From positions 1-64,000 of the forward strand of contig NZ_CAKKLY010000015.1 in the NCBI RefSeq assembly GCF_918698095.1: a stretch of 64,000 nt of DNA. The letters are read 5' to 3'. Source of the stretch: Arthrobacter sp. Bi83 (GTDB lineage Bacteria > Actinomycetota > Actinomycetes > Actinomycetales > Micrococcaceae). Both the position numbers and the translations under genes were made by a program. Below the pieces are notes generated by a model. It had not been told where the DNA came from and searched no databases. It saw only the letters and a list, made by a program, of their open reading frames with translations. Positions 8,990 through 18,942 of this stretch are shown piece by piece (within the stretch, counting starts at the first letter, position 1; every line of letters starts with the position of its first letter).

Positions 8990-10384
8990 ATGGCTACGCT
9001 CCACGCCGTCATCGCCGAAGACCCGCGCAAAGAGGCGCGCACAGCAAACTGGGTGGCCTTCGTCATCTGCGCAGCACTGTTATTCGATGGCTACGACCTT
9101 GTTGTATACGGCACCGTCCTGCCCGGATTGCTTGCCGACTCGAGCCAGATCGGCGCATTCGACGCCGCCGCTGCCGGCCTCTTGGGCTCGTGGGCGCTGG
9201 TTGGTGTGCTGGTCGGGTCGCTGGCCTGCGGGGCGGTCGGCGACTTCTTCGGCCGCCGCCGGCTCATGCTCCTGGGCATCGCCTGGTTCTCGGTGGGAAT
9301 GTTCGTCACGGCGCTGACCACAACCGTGGCGTCCTTCGGCGCTTTGCGTTTCATCACTGGCGTGGGCCTCGGTGTCGTCATCGCCACCGCAGGCGCCACG
9401 ATGGCAGAGTTCGCGCCAGCCGGCCGGCGACAGTTCTACAACGCGATCGTCTATTCTGGTGTCCCCGCTGGCGGTGTGTTCGCCTCCGTCATGGGCATTC
9501 TGCTCCTTAGTAACATTGGTTGGCGCGGACTCTTCATGATCGGCGCCCTCCCCCTCGTCCTGCTCGTGCCCATCGCCTGGTTCAAACTTCCGGAGTCCCC
9601 CCGCTGGCTGTTGGCGCGCGGCCGTGAGGAGGAGGCCCTGGCTGCTTCGCAGCGGACCGGCGTTTCGCTCCTTGAAGAACAGGTCATCCGGCAGATCGGC
9701 GCAGCCCCGCAGAAGACCGGCTTCGCGGCTGTGTTTTCCAAACAGTTCGCCGTGGCTTCCGTGCTTCTGGCCTTGATGTCCTTCTCCGGCCTGCTGTTGA
9801 CCTACGGCTTGAACACGTGGCTGCCGAAAATCATGGAGGGATACGGCTACGGGCGAACATACGCCCTGTTCTTCCCCCTGGCGTTGAACCTCGGTGCGGT
9901 GGCGGGAGGTTTGCTGCTCTCGCGCTACGCTGACAAGGCCGGTCCCCAGCGGGTTATTGCCAGCACCTTCGTCCTGGCCACTATTTCACTGGTGCTGATG
10001 ACCTTCGGCTTCCCCCTGCCGATGTTGTTCCTGTGCATCGCCATCGCCGGAGTGGGCACCCTCGGCACCCAGGTGCTGGTTTACGGTTTCCAGTCAAACT
10101 ACTTCACCACTAACGCGCGGGCAGCCGGTGTGGCCTGGTGTGCCAGTGTGGGCCGCTTGGGCGGCATCCTCGGGCCAATCATTGGCGGCTGGCTGGCGGC
10201 GGCGGGAATCGGCGGAGCCACCGCGTTTTACATCTACGGTGGCGTCGCCCTGCTGGGTGCAATCGTCACGGTTCTGGTCCCCCGTCAGCGCAAGCTGGAA
10301 GAAGCTGAGCACAGGGCCGAGGCAATCGTTGAGCACTCCGTGGACGAGGACCTCAGCACCGCCACTCCCCCGGCGCGCCTTTGA
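8990..10384 (+). CDS. benK: Aromatic acid:proton symporter, MFS (BenK/PcaK type)
   Basis: The product is a 464-residue major facilitator with about 12 hydrophobic helices. The first helix carries FDGYDLVVYGTVLPGL, the acidic signature of the aromatic acid:H+ symporter subfamily, and the loop between helices 2 and 3 carries GDFFGRRRLML (MFS motif A). PESPRWLLARGR follows helix 6. It lies beside the ben genes and so is expected to import benzoate. An AGAGAGGACAG-like ribosome site precedes ATG 8990. A perfect hairpin follows the stop, so the next gene is a separate unit. A second, BenE-type benzoate carrier lies at the other end of the cluster. Confidence 0.92.
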   Translation: MATLHAVIAEDPRKEARTANWVAFVICAALLFDGYDLVVYGTVLPGLLADSSQIGAFDAAAAGLLGSWALVGVLVGSLACGAVGDFFGRRRLMLLGIAWFSVGMFVTALTTTVASFGALRFITGVGLGVVIATAGATMAEFAPAGRRQFYNAIVYSGVPAGGVFASVMGILLLSNIGWRGLFMIGALPLVLLVPIAWFKLPESPRWLLARGREEEALAASQRTGVSLLEEQVIRQIGAAPQKTGFAAVFSKQFAVASVLLALMSFSGLLLTYGLNTWLPKIMEGYGYGRTYALFFPLALNLGAVAGGLLLSRYADKAGPQRVIASTFVLATISLVLMTFGFPLPMLFLCIAIAGVGTLGTQVLVYGFQSNYFTTNARAAGVAWCASVGRLGGILGPIIGGWLAAAGIGGATAFYIYGGVALLGAIVTVLVPRQRKLEEAEHRAEAIVEHSVDEDLSTATPPARL

Positions 10385-10430
10385 CCCAGCGCATCCGGCC
10401 GCTGCCTTGAATGAGCCGGATCTACCGCGA

Positions 10431-10457
10431 GGGTGCCCAGGCCAGGCCTGGGCACCC
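10431..10457 (+). terminator. Hairpin terminator after benK
   Basis: A perfect inverted repeat with 13-base arms around a single base (arms begin GGGTGCCCAG and end TGGGCACCC) lies 47 bases after the benK stop. Confidence 0.65.
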
Positions 10458-10601
10458 GGCCGGACGCCAGTAAGCCGAGCCAAGCCAAGCCCTGCCATTA
10501 TGTCTGGATCAGACAAGGGTGGTGGGCTTTATACTTGATTTCTGAATCAATGTGGTTTTGGCGCCTGACCGTAGGCGCCACACGGAGGGACGGCACAACC
10601 A

Positions 10602-11513
10602 ATGGAGATCAGGCAGCTCAACTACTTTATTGCCGTTGCCGAGGAGCGCCACTTCGGCCGCGCCGCCAAACGCCTGCATATGGCCCAGCCACCTCTGTCC
10701 CAGCAAATCCGGCAGCTGGAAGAGCAACTGGGTGTGCGCCTGCTGAATCGCACCACCCGCCGGGTGGAACTCACGGCCGCCGGGCAGGCGCTGCTGGACC
10801 GGGGCCGGCAGATCGTCAATGCGGTCGGAACACTCCGGGCTGACGTGTATCAGGTCGGGCAAGGCGCATCCGGCGTTCTGCGCGTGGGCTTCTCCGGCTC
10901 AGCAACCTACGGCGTTATGCCACCGATCGTTCGACTGGCCAAGCAGGTACTTCCTGGGCTGTCGCTGAATCTGCATGGCGAGATGCTCACCCCGGCCATG
11001 GAGGCCGGCCTGCGGGATGGCACCTTGGATGCGGCCCTGTTGCGGCCGCCCATCGCCTCCCAGGAGATCGATTACCGCATCGTGACGCGCGAGGCGCTCA
11101 TCGTGGCGTTGCCGTCCTTCAGCGCCCTGGCTATGGACCGGCCGGTGGCCATGCACGAACTCCAGGATCAGGAATTTATCTCCTACCCGCCGGAGTCGGT
11201 GCTTTACCGGACCACCGCAGGTCTTTGCCGCGAGGCAGGTTTCCAGCCACGCATCACCCAAGTCATCAGTGAGACGTCCACGATGCTCTCGTTTGTGGCT
11301 GCCGGTAGTGGAGTTGCCATCCTTCCGGCGAGCGTCCGTGCCCTGCAGCTTGAGGGCGTCGTTTACCGCGATATCGAACAAGCCCCCGAGGTGGAGCTGG
11401 CCGTGGCGTGGCGGCGTGAGGACCGGTCATCACTGCTCCAAAGCTTCCTGGATGTTGTAGGCACCGCGACCAAAGACCTGCCCAACCGCACTCCCAGCCC
11501 TCCAGGATCCTGA
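10602..11513 (+). CDS. LysR-family transcriptional regulator (BenM/CatR/CatM-like)
   Basis: The product is 303 residues. The N-terminal winged helix-turn-helix is a textbook LysR domain (FIAVAEERHFGRAAKRLHMAQPPLSQQIRQLE), followed by a linker helix and a two-lobe effector-binding domain with DAALLRPPI and FVAAGSGVAILPAS. The subtype with HFGRAAKRLHMAQPPLSQQI includes regulators that respond to aromatic acids or muconate. It lies between benK and the LuxR-type regulator, so control of the ben/cat operons by benzoate or cis,cis-muconate is likely, although its targets cannot be read directly. Inverted repeats in the benA-catA spacer are candidate operators. Confidence 0.88.
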   Translation: MEIRQLNYFIAVAEERHFGRAAKRLHMAQPPLSQQIRQLEEQLGVRLLNRTTRRVELTAAGQALLDRGRQIVNAVGTLRADVYQVGQGASGVLRVGFSGSATYGVMPPIVRLAKQVLPGLSLNLHGEMLTPAMEAGLRDGTLDAALLRPPIASQEIDYRIVTREALIVALPSFSALAMDRPVAMHELQDQEFISYPPESVLYRTTAGLCREAGFQPRITQVISETSTMLSFVAAGSGVAILPASVRALQLEGVVYRDIEQAPEVELAVAWRREDRSSLLQSFLDVVGTATKDLPNRTPSPPGS

Positions 11514-11557
11514 TACGGGGCGGGGCCGGGCCGGTTCGATGCCAGATGGCCCGCGCT

Positions 11558-14443
11558 TCAGTCCGTGGGGCGGAATCGTGCGGCCAGTTCGCTGCGGGAG
11601 CGGATCCCTAACTTCCCATAGATGCGGGTTAGGTGGTACTGCACAGTCTTGTCGGCCAGGAACAGTGCGCGGGCAGCCTCTTTGTTGGTGGCCCCGGCCG
11701 CCACGAGTTCCGCCACTGACTGCTCCTGGGCAGTGAGCTGGACCTGCGGTCCTGTCACGGCTGCGAGCACGGCGTCAGATGGGTCGGGCATGTTGCCGAC
11801 GTCCAGGCCGGTCGCCTTCAGCTCCCGATCGCATCTGTCGACATACGTGGCAGCGCCCAGGGAATCATAGAGATCCCTGGCCACGCGCAGCACTGAGGAT
11901 GCCAAGCGCCTTTTGCCGGCACGTCGCATGCTTTGCCCGAAGGCAAAGCTCACCCGTGCCCGCAGATATGGCCGGTTGAGCCCTCGCAGATGACCCAGCG
12001 CCGTCTCGAAATGCTCCCGGGCGGTGTCTGGATCCCCCTGGGCGGCAACGAGCCGGCCCCGGGCCCACGCCATTCTTGCCAGATCTGACGGCACGGCCCG
12101 CTCCCGCGGCACCTGCTCGAAGGCGGTAAGGAAAGCGTCTGCCGTATCCAGCTGGTCGGTCATGACCAGGGCATTGACGTAGGAGTCCTGCCACGGCCAA
12201 AACGACACCCTGCTTTCTGTCCAGGGGTCCAGCTCCGTCAGTGGCTGCAGCACGGACAGGGCGCTTTCGTAGTCCGCCCGTGCCTCATGGAAGCGCGCCC
12301 GGGCCAGGCTGGCAGGGACCTGCATGGCGCGATAGGTGCCGGGCTGCACCGCCGCCTGGGAGACGTAGTACCGTGCACGGTCCCAGTCCCCGCGCATGGA
12401 CCAGAGCTCGGCGGCTGTCCAATAAAGTAACGGGCGGATCAGCGGCATCCGAGAGGTCTCCAGCCGGACCGAGGCCCGTGCAACCGTGGCCCCCGCCGCA
12501 TCCCAGTTGCCGAGTACAAGTTGGGTGCGGGCCAACCACGCCTCTGCCCAGAGGGAGATCCGCAACGAGCCGCCGCGGAACTCAGTCGGGGCAGCGGCTT
12601 CGAGATTTACAAGCGCTGTCTCTGCGTCGTCCAGCCGCAGGGCCAGCCATCCGGATCCCATCTGCACGCGTTGCTTTTGCGCGTTTTCGGAAGCGTGTTC
12701 GAAAGCCTGGCGATAGGAGGCCTCGGCTTCAGCCAGCCTGCCTTGGGCGTAAAGTCCCAGCCCATAAATGGCCTCGGATTCGATGTAGGCGGGGGTACCT
12801 GCCGTTGTCAGTGACATGGCTTGCTCCGCCCAACGGGTGATGACAGGGCCATCCCAGGAGGCCACCCCGTGCAGGACCAGGCGTTGGGCCACTTGGGCGG
12901 CGGCGGTGGGGTCCTGTTGCGGGTTGCTTGTTCGCCAGGCCATTTCCAATTGGGTTTGGGCGCTGTGGTTCTGTCCGGACGCAGTGGAGAGGTAGCCAAG
13001 AACGGAGGAACGCAGTGGCGAGGGTGCCATGGCGTCGACGGCGGCGCCCCACATTTGGGCCTGGGCAATGTTGCCGGACCCCACGAGGGCATCTACTGCT
13101 CTCAGCTGGCGATCGTTGCCGACCCGGACGTCACCCGAAAGCCGGGACGCGGAAAACAATGCGGTCGAGACATCGTGCCAGGCACCTACGAGGGCCTGTT
13201 GCCGGGCGTACTCCTCAAGCTCCGAGGCCAGGGCCTCGTCTGGTCCCGGGGTAGCCGACACCCGGTGACCCAGGCGGTCGCCCTCATTCTGCACCGAGTC
13301 CGCAGCCCTGCGGTGCAGGCGCATGCGCTGGCTCGGTGCAATTTGCTCGTAGACGGACTCGGTCATTCCCGTTTCGAAGAATGTCACCAGCGAGTGGGCC
13401 TGGTCCACTGAGAGGCCCAGCAGGCCGGCCCGGTGGCCCTCGTCGAGGGCATCCATCACGTGCTCGATCCCGCTGACACGGGCGACCTCAGCCACCCCGG
13501 CATTGCGGCCGAGTACGGACGTGGCCTCGGCCACGGCTACCAGGTCGGGGGACGCGGCTTGGAGGAGGCTACGCACTTGGGCCCGCACGCGTGAACTCGG
13601 AGGCAAGGACGAAAACCACGTCTGCCAGGTTTCCGGTGGAAGCTCGCCGAGAAGTTCGACAACCGGCTGCGGCCATCCCCCGGTATGCCGCACGATCTCG
13701 TGGGCGGCCGTGGCGTTCAGGTCGATGCCAAACCACCGCCGTGCGAGCTCCTGGACCCGCTGCGGTGACAGCGGATCCAGTGGAAGGCGGGAAACCTGAT
13801 GCCCGCTGAGGAAGGCCAACACGCCGGCTGGCACCAGCCGGGCCTGAGCGGGATCCAGGGTGATCAGGAACAGGACTCTCTTGCTGCGCAGCCGGCGCAT
13901 GACAAAGACGAGGACGTGCAGAGTTTCTGCGTCCAGATGCTGAACGTCGTCAACGGCAACCACCACGCTCCCGTGCAATTGCAGCCCGTCGAGGTGTGCA
14001 CCCAGAGTGGACGCATAGTTGGCGGCCTGGACGGGGCTGAGTATGCCGCCCAGCTCCGCGGAACGGTCGTTTCCTCTGCCAGGGTCCTTTGCCAAACGCG
14101 GCGGCGGGGTGACCATGAGCTGGGAGTAGCCGGCGAGCGGGAGCTGCGCTTCCCATTCATCGCCCGTGGCGGACAGCACCCGCACGCCACGCGCGGCGCC
14201 CCGGCAGTGCTCCAGGAAAAGATCCAACACCGCCGTCTTTCCGGATCCCCGGGGGCCACTGAGCACCACCGTGCGCACGTTGCCTTTACGCACAGTGCGG
14301 AGCGTGTCCAGCAACTCCTCGAAGACCTCGGTATGGCCGAGCAGCGCCAGGTCCTCCTCGGGGTTGCCGTGGTGGTGGCCCGGAATCATGCTGGCAAGCT
14401 TACTCGACCGCGCGTCGCGGCCACGCCAGCGGGTTTCAGTCAC
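11558..14443 (-). CDS. benR: Large LuxR-type (LAL) ATP-binding regulator, BenR-like
   Basis: The product is about 960 residues. It has an N-terminal AAA/STAND ATPase domain (Walker A GPRGSGKTAVLD, Walker B VVVAVDDVQHLD), a long TPR-like helical middle, and a C-terminal LuxR helix-turn-helix (LTAQEQSVAELVAAGATNKEAARALFLADKT is the core region). It begins 7 bases after benD if GTG 14443 is used, so it may be coupled to benABCD; ATG 14389 is an alternative start, and neither has a strong ribosome site. In C. glutamicum the benzoate operon is controlled by a LuxR-type protein, BenR, at the same relative place, which supports the symbol. Convergent with the LysR gene, 44 bases apart. Confidence 0.8.
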   Translation of the reverse strand: MTETRWRGRDARSSKLASMIPGHHHGNPEEDLALLGHTEVFEELLDTLRTVRKGNVRTVVLSGPRGSGKTAVLDLFLEHCRGAARGVRVLSATGDEWEAQLPLAGYSQLMVTPPPRLAKDPGRGNDRSAELGGILSPVQAANYASTLGAHLDGLQLHGSVVVAVDDVQHLDAETLHVLVFVMRRLRSKRVLFLITLDPAQARLVPAGVLAFLSGHQVSRLPLDPLSPQRVQELARRWFGIDLNATAAHEIVRHTGGWPQPVVELLGELPPETWQTWFSSLPPSSRVRAQVRSLLQAASPDLVAVAEATSVLGRNAGVAEVARVSGIEHVMDALDEGHRAGLLGLSVDQAHSLVTFFETGMTESVYEQIAPSQRMRLHRRAADSVQNEGDRLGHRVSATPGPDEALASELEEYARQQALVGAWHDVSTALFSASRLSGDVRVGNDRQLRAVDALVGSGNIAQAQMWGAAVDAMAPSPLRSSVLGYLSTASGQNHSAQTQLEMAWRTSNPQQDPTAAAQVAQRLVLHGVASWDGPVITRWAEQAMSLTTAGTPAYIESEAIYGLGLYAQGRLAEAEASYRQAFEHASENAQKQRVQMGSGWLALRLDDAETALVNLEAAAPTEFRGGSLRISLWAEAWLARTQLVLGNWDAAGATVARASVRLETSRMPLIRPLLYWTAAELWSMRGDWDRARYYVSQAAVQPGTYRAMQVPASLARARFHEARADYESALSVLQPLTELDPWTESRVSFWPWQDSYVNALVMTDQLDTADAFLTAFEQVPRERAVPSDLARMAWARGRLVAAQGDPDTAREHFETALGHLRGLNRPYLRARVSFAFGQSMRRAGKRRLASSVLRVARDLYDSLGAATYVDRCDRELKATGLDVGNMPDPSDAVLAAVTGPQVQLTAQEQSVAELVAAGATNKEAARALFLADKTVQYHLTRIYGKLGIRSRSELAARFRPTD

Positions 14444-14450
14444 AGCAGGC

Positions 14451-15275
14451 TCAGCCCAGGTCTCCGCCTGCCACCGGAAGGATGCTGCCAGTGACATACG
14501 ATGCTTCGTCGGAGGCCAGGAATACGATGGGCGCAGCCTGCTCATCCAGTGTGCCGTACCGCTTCAAAAAGGATGATTCCACGGTCTGGTCCACAATGGC
14601 CTGGTACCACGCCATTTCGGTAGCTGACTGGGCTTCCGGTCCGCGCTTGACCTTTCGTGGCGGAGCTTCGGTGCCGCCCGGGGCGGTAGCAACGACGCGG
14701 ATGCCGCGCCCGGCAACCTCCATGGCCAGGGACTGGGTCAGGGCGTTCACACCGCCCTTCGCTGCGGCGTAGGGGACGCGGTGCATTCCGCGGGTGGCCA
14801 CTGAGGAGACGTTCACGATGGTGCCGGAGTCCTGGGCGAGCATCGCCGGGAGGACGGCGCGGCAGGACCACAGGGTGGGAAACAGCGAACGGCGGATCTC
14901 CCGCTCAATCTTCTCCTCGTCGTATTCTTCGAAAGGGCGGGCCCAAATGGTTCCTCCCACGTTATTGACGAGCACGTCAACCCTTCCGTGAAGGGCCAAG
15001 GCGGCGTTCACTGCCTGTTCTGCTCCGGCGAAGCTTTCCAGGTCCGCCGTGACGAAGCTGGCTGACCCGCCGCAGCCAGACTCCTGGGCGGCTTCCTGGA
15101 TTCCCTTTGCAACGTCCTGCACAATGTCGGCGCGGTCAACCAGGACCACCGAGCCTCCTTCAGCGCCGACCCTCTCCGCGACTTTCTGCCCGATTCCCTG
15201 GGCCGCGCCGGTGACCACGGCCACTTTGCCGGCGAAGCGGCCGGGCGTGATGAACTGTCCTGAGTACGCAGCCAC
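14451..15275 (-). CDS. benD: 1,6-dihydroxycyclohexa-2,4-diene-1-carboxylate dehydrogenase (benzoate diol dehydrogenase)
   Basis: The product is a 274-residue short-chain dehydrogenase. The NAD loop reads TGAAQGIGQKVAERV, NNVGG follows, and the active site has Ser in VNVSSVATRG and Tyr/Lys in YAAAKGGV. It oxidises and decarboxylates the benzoate cis-diol made by BenABC to catechol, with reduction of NAD. It starts 2 bases after the benC stop, so benC and benD are translationally linked. The ATP-dependent LuxR regulator follows 7 bases after its stop. Confidence 0.93.
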   Translation of the reverse strand: MAAYSGQFITPGRFAGKVAVVTGAAQGIGQKVAERVGAEGGSVVLVDRADIVQDVAKGIQEAAQESGCGGSASFVTADLESFAGAEQAVNAALALHGRVDVLVNNVGGTIWARPFEEYDEEKIEREIRRSLFPTLWSCRAVLPAMLAQDSGTIVNVSSVATRGMHRVPYAAAKGGVNALTQSLAMEVAGRGIRVVATAPGGTEAPPRKVKRGPEAQSATEMAWYQAIVDQTVESSFLKRYGTLDEQAAPIVFLASDEASYVTGSILPVAGGDLG

Positions 15276-15277
15276 CG

Positions 15278-16852
15278 TCAGAAGCCCTTGACCGTTGCGT
15301 TGATCGCTTCGGCCATAGTTCCTTTTGCCTCGCGGGCGTGAGCCATGATCACTTCCCGGGCCCGCTCCTTGTCGTCGCGCTCAAACGCGTCCACGACATC
15401 CAGGTGATCCTGGGCGACCCGGTCAAAGATATGCGTGCCCTCTGCAAAAGTGGCTGCCATTTGGGCGTGGACGTCGAGCCGACGGTAAGACTCGAGCAGC
15501 ATGGGGTTGTCGGAGATCATGAACAGGTACTCATGGAACTCTTCATTGGTCCTGACATACTCTTCCGGGTCGAGAACCCTTCCGGCATCCACCGCCCGGA
15601 TGGTCGCTTCGGCAAGACGACGGAACTGGTGCAACTGCTCCTTGCTCAGGCGATCCAACATCAGCTCGGTCACGGCAAGTTCAAGGCCCATGCGGGCGTC
15701 CAGGTGCGCGAAACTGTCTTCCTTACGGAACTCGAGCCGGCCGGTCTCCATGGACGAAATGGCTTCCACGCGGCTGATAGTGTCACCTGTGGTCTCCACC
15801 TTCTCCGCGGGGGCGGGCGCGCCTGTCTCGGCGTCCCCGCCGGTGGTTTCCTTGGGAGCGAAACGTTCAAAGTAGAAGTTGGCTGGCTGTATGCCCTCGG
15901 TGTCCAGCCACTTGGAGACGGCATTGACCATGGGCGGCGGTCCGCAAAGGTAGATATCGACGTCGCCGTCGTTGAGGTGGGACGGCTGGATGATCTTCGT
16001 GACGTATCCCGTGTGCGGGGCGGACGTATCCGCCTCGGAGGCAATGTAATCCCAGGTGAAGGTCGGCAACTTCGCTTCGTAGGTGCGCAGCCAGTCGAGT
16101 CCCACGATGTCGGCTTCACGGGAGACGCCGTAAATCAGGTGGACCGGCGTGGCCGGGGGGTTCTCGGACAACTTCTCCAGAATGGACAGGAGGGGGGCCA
16201 GACCGGTGCCGCCTGCCAATAGGAGCAGGGGGCGCTTGGGCTCGCGAAGGAAGAAGGAGCCGTAAGGGCCCGTGAACTCGATGGTGTCCCCTACTGCCGC
16301 GCGGTCACGCAGGTACTCGGACATTGCGCCCTGCGGCGTGATGCGCACCATGAAGGAGGCATCCATCCCTTTGGGGCCGTTGCTGAACGAGTATGAGCGC
16401 TCCGCGTCGGTGCCCGGGACCTTGATGTTGACGTACTGGCCGGGCAGGAAAGCCAGTGCATCCCGGTTCTGCACCTCCAAGGTGAAAGAGATGGTGGACT
16501 CCGAGTGCTTGTCGAGTTCCTTCAGCGTGGACGCAAAAGTGGCGGCTGAGGTTTTCGCGGATTCGGAGGTCGCCGGGATCTGAATGGCGAGGTCCGATTC
16601 CGGAACGGCCTGGCAGGTGAGGAGGTAGCCCTTCTCCAGCTCCTCTTCGGTCATGGCGTCGTCGATATAGTCGCCGGGGTCGAACGAGCCGGAGTCGCAA
16701 AACGCCTTGCACGTGCCGCAGGCGCCATCCCGACAATCTGAAGGGATGTTGATGCGCGCCTTGTACGCCGCGTCCATGACGGTCTCATAGTCGCCGACTT
16801 TGATGACTTTGGTGACGCCATCTTCGAAACTGAGGGCTACCTGATGGCCCAT
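15278..16852 (-). CDS. benC: Benzoate 1,2-dioxygenase reductase with C-terminal FCD domain
   Basis: The product is 524 residues; classical BenC proteins are about 340. Residues 1-95 form a plant-type [2Fe-2S] ferredoxin (Cys40, 45, 48, 80). Next come an FAD domain with RSYSFSN and an NAD domain with GGTGLAPLLSIL, passing electrons from NADH to BenAB. After ~350 a linker rich in Glu, Ala and Pro leads to residues 372-524, which match the FCD ligand-binding domain of FadR-type GntR regulators: LELAVTELMLDRLS, NEEFHEYLFMISDNPML, QDHLDVVDAFERDDKERARE and IMAHAREAK, keeping the three His of the FCD metal site. No DNA-binding domain is attached. ATG 16852 has AGGAGG 5-10 bases upstream. The extra domain may sense an aromatic acid or place the reductase in a complex; this is inference. 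Confidence 0.92.
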   Translation of the reverse strand: MGHQVALSFEDGVTKVIKVGDYETVMDAAYKARINIPSDCRDGACGTCKAFCDSGSFDPGDYIDDAMTEEELEKGYLLTCQAVPESDLAIQIPATSESAKTSAATFASTLKELDKHSESTISFTLEVQNRDALAFLPGQYVNIKVPGTDAERSYSFSNGPKGMDASFMVRITPQGAMSEYLRDRAAVGDTIEFTGPYGSFFLREPKRPLLLLAGGTGLAPLLSILEKLSENPPATPVHLIYGVSREADIVGLDWLRTYEAKLPTFTWDYIASEADTSAPHTGYVTKIIQPSHLNDGDVDIYLCGPPPMVNAVSKWLDTEGIQPANFYFERFAPKETTGGDAETGAPAPAEKVETTGDTISRVEAISSMETGRLEFRKEDSFAHLDARMGLELAVTELMLDRLSKEQLHQFRRLAEATIRAVDAGRVLDPEEYVRTNEEFHEYLFMISDNPMLLESYRRLDVHAQMAATFAEGTHIFDRVAQDHLDVVDAFERDDKERAREVIMAHAREAKGTMAEAINATVKGF

Positions 16853-16985
16853 GATTCCTCCTGGTTGGGGGTCGCATCCTCGCAACCCCCGGAAAGTTAG
16901 TGCGGTTATCTCTTGCGAGCAAATCTGGCGGCGGGCCGCTCCTGGCTGCCTTGCTGCGGCCGCGCCGTACGCGTGCCGGGTGCCG

Positions 16986-17522
16986 TCAGATCATGTAGAC
17001 ATCCACCACGTGGTGGATGTAGTCGTTCTTCAGTACAACCTTCTTTTTCAGGATCACCGGCTGCTCACCGGAGAGATCGATGGTGTAGAAGCTCGTGCCG
17101 AAATAGGTGTCGGTGGTGTTGTACCGGAAGTACAGAGTGAACCAGTTGAAGCGGACCTTGACCTGGTCGCCGTCGTGCTCCAGGACTTCAACGTCCGTGA
17201 TGTTGTGCCCGGTGCGCGGCTCAGGGAGGGAGGTAGCGGAGGAGCGGTCCGTCTTGATGCGGAAAACCCGGTCCTCGATGCCGCCGCGGTTGTCGTAATA
17301 GATGAGCGAGATCTCGTTCTGGGGGTCCACCGTGAGCCGGTCGTCGACGTCCCACGCCGGCATCCAGTACTCGGAGTCCGGGTGGTAGCACTGGAGCCAC
17401 TCGTCGAAGTGGCGGTCGTCCAGTAGTCGGGCTTCCCGGTAGAGGAAGGCGCGGACAGTTTCGAGGGTCGCGATTTCGTCGGCGCTCTTGAGCGCGGTCA
17501 AGGGGTTTATGAGGTTGGCCAT
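16986..17522 (-). CDS. benB: Benzoate 1,2-dioxygenase, small (beta) subunit
   Basis: The product is 178 residues, of the ring-hydroxylating dioxygenase beta-subunit family (NTF2-like fold). Typical stretches are RAFLYREARLLDDRHFDEWL near the N-terminus, YWMPAWDV, and the basic end region VILKKKVVLKNDYIHHVVDVYMI region. It has no metal and supports the alpha3-beta3 structure. It lies 37 bases after benA and 133 bases before benC. The benB-benC spacer at 16853-16985 has no other feature I can name. Confidence 0.93.
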   Translation of the reverse strand: MANLINPLTALKSADEIATLETVRAFLYREARLLDDRHFDEWLQCYHPDSEYWMPAWDVDDRLTVDPQNEISLIYYDNRGGIEDRVFRIKTDRSSATSLPEPRTGHNITDVEVLEHDGDQVKVRFNWFTLYFRYNTTDTYFGTSFYTIDLSGEQPVILKKKVVLKNDYIHHVVDVYMI

Positions 17523-17559
17523 TGATTCAGCACTCTCTGTAAGGATTCGGAAGTCTTAA

Positions 17560-18942
17560 TTACGCCGTGACCGGCAAGGATTCCTGGGCAGCGGATTCCG
17601 CCTCGGCGAGGGCCCTATCCATTACTTCCTTCCAGTACCCGTGCTGGACCGGGTAGAGACCCTCGTCTTCGGTGCGTACACCGGAGGCGATCACCCGCGA
17701 CATGCCCAGCGCTGTTGCCTGCTCGTCAGGACCGGCAATTTCGTGGGTGGAGCCTCGCGTCATGTCGTTCCACGGCGCGGAGGTGGCCCAGTAGGTCTTG
17801 TTGCAGGATCGGAACTCCTCGAGGTCGTCCGGTGTGGCCATGCCGGTTGCGTTGAAGAAGTCCTCGTACTGGCGGATGCGCTTAGAGCGGTTTTCCTGCG
17901 ATTCACCCTTCGGCGCGATGCAGTAGATCGTCACCTCGGTCTGGTCCGCTGATATGGGACGGAAGTGACGGATCTGCGACGAGAACTGGTCCATGATGTA
18001 CACATTCGGGTACAGGCAGAGGTTGCGCGAGATGTTGATCATGAAGTTTGCCATCTCCTCGCCATACTTTTCGACGAGCTCGTCGCGGCGGTCCCACAAC
18101 GGACGGTCCTCGGGGTTGGTCCACTCCTGCCACAGCAGCAGGTGCCCGTGATCGTAGGAATAGAAGCCGCCTTTAACCTTGCCCCACTTGCCGGCGTCCA
18201 TGGCCTTGGTCTTGTTGGCGGAGTCACCGGCGGTGCGGCGGGCGGTGGTCGCGGCGTAGTTCCAGTGCACGGCGGTGACGTGGTAGCCGTCGGCGCCGTT
18301 TTCCGCCTGGACCTTCCAGTTGCCGTCATAGGTGTAGGTGGATGACCCGCGCAGCACCTCGAGCCCCTCCGGGGACTGGTCCACAATCGAATCGATGACT
18401 TTGGTGGCATCTCCCAGGTGCTCCTCCAGCGGGAGGACGTCAGCATTCAATGAGCCGAACAGGAAGCCCCGGTAGGAGTCGAAGCGGGCCACCTTGGTGA
18501 GGTCGTGTGAGCCCTCCTTGTTGAAGGTTTCCGGGTACCCGGCATTGCGGGAATCCTTGACCTTAAGGAGCTCTCCGGAGTTCTTGAATGTCCAGCCGTG
18601 GAAGGGACAGGTGAAGGTGGTCCTGTTGTCGGTCTTGCGCCGGCACAGCATGGCGCCACGGTGGGAGCAGGCGTTGACGATGCAGTTGATCTTCTCGTCC
18701 TTGTCCCGAGTAAGGACGACGGGAGTCCGGCCAATGTAGGTGGTGAAGTAGTCCCCCACGTTGGGGATCTGGGATTCATGGGCAAGGTAGACCCAGTTGC
18801 CCTCGAAGATGTGCTTCATCTCCAATTCAAAGATTTCCTGGTCGGTGAAGATTTCACGCTTCGCCCGGATAACGCCGTTCTCTCGATCGTCGACGACGGC
18901 GTCAGCCAGGACTCCACGGACACGTGTCAGATTCTCGGTCAT
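17560..18942 (-). CDS. benA: Benzoate 1,2-dioxygenase, large (alpha) subunit
   Basis: The product is 460 residues. The Rieske [2Fe-2S] site is C92-x-H94 in [11 protein letters not shown] and C112-x2-H115 in CPFHGW. The mononuclear iron site lies in [15 protein letters not shown], with two His and the bridging Asp. It adds both atoms of O2 to benzoate, giving the 1,2-cis-diol. ATG 18942 has AAGGAG 7-12 bases upstream. It is the first gene of benABCD, divergent from catA across a 339-bp control region. Confidence 0.95.
   Translation of the reverse strand: MTENLTRVRGVLADAVVDDRENGVIRAKREIFTDQEIFELEMKHIFEGNWVYLAHESQIPNVGDYFTTYIGRTPVVLTRDKDEKINCIVNACSHRGAMLCRRKTDNRTTFTCPFHGWTFKNSGELLKVKDSRNAGYPETFNKEGSHDLTKVARFDSYRGFLFGSLNADVLPLEEHLGDATKVIDSIVDQSPEGLEVLRGSSTYTYDGNWKVQAENGADGYHVTAVHWNYAATTARRTAGDSANKTKAMDAGKWGKVKGGFYSYDHGHLLLWQEWTNPEDRPLWDRRDELVEKYGEEMANFMINISRNLCLYPNVYIMDQFSSQIRHFRPISADQTEVTIYCIAPKGESQENRSKRIRQYEDFFNATGMATPDDLEEFRSCNKTYWATSAPWNDMTRGSTHEIAGPDEQATALGMSRVIASGVRTEDEGLYPVQHGYWKEVMDRALAEAESAAQESLPVTA

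Noticed and set aside
15338..16222. 294-codon plus-strand frame opposite benC
   Set aside because: Antisense shadow; benC has catalytic and cofactor motifs throughout.
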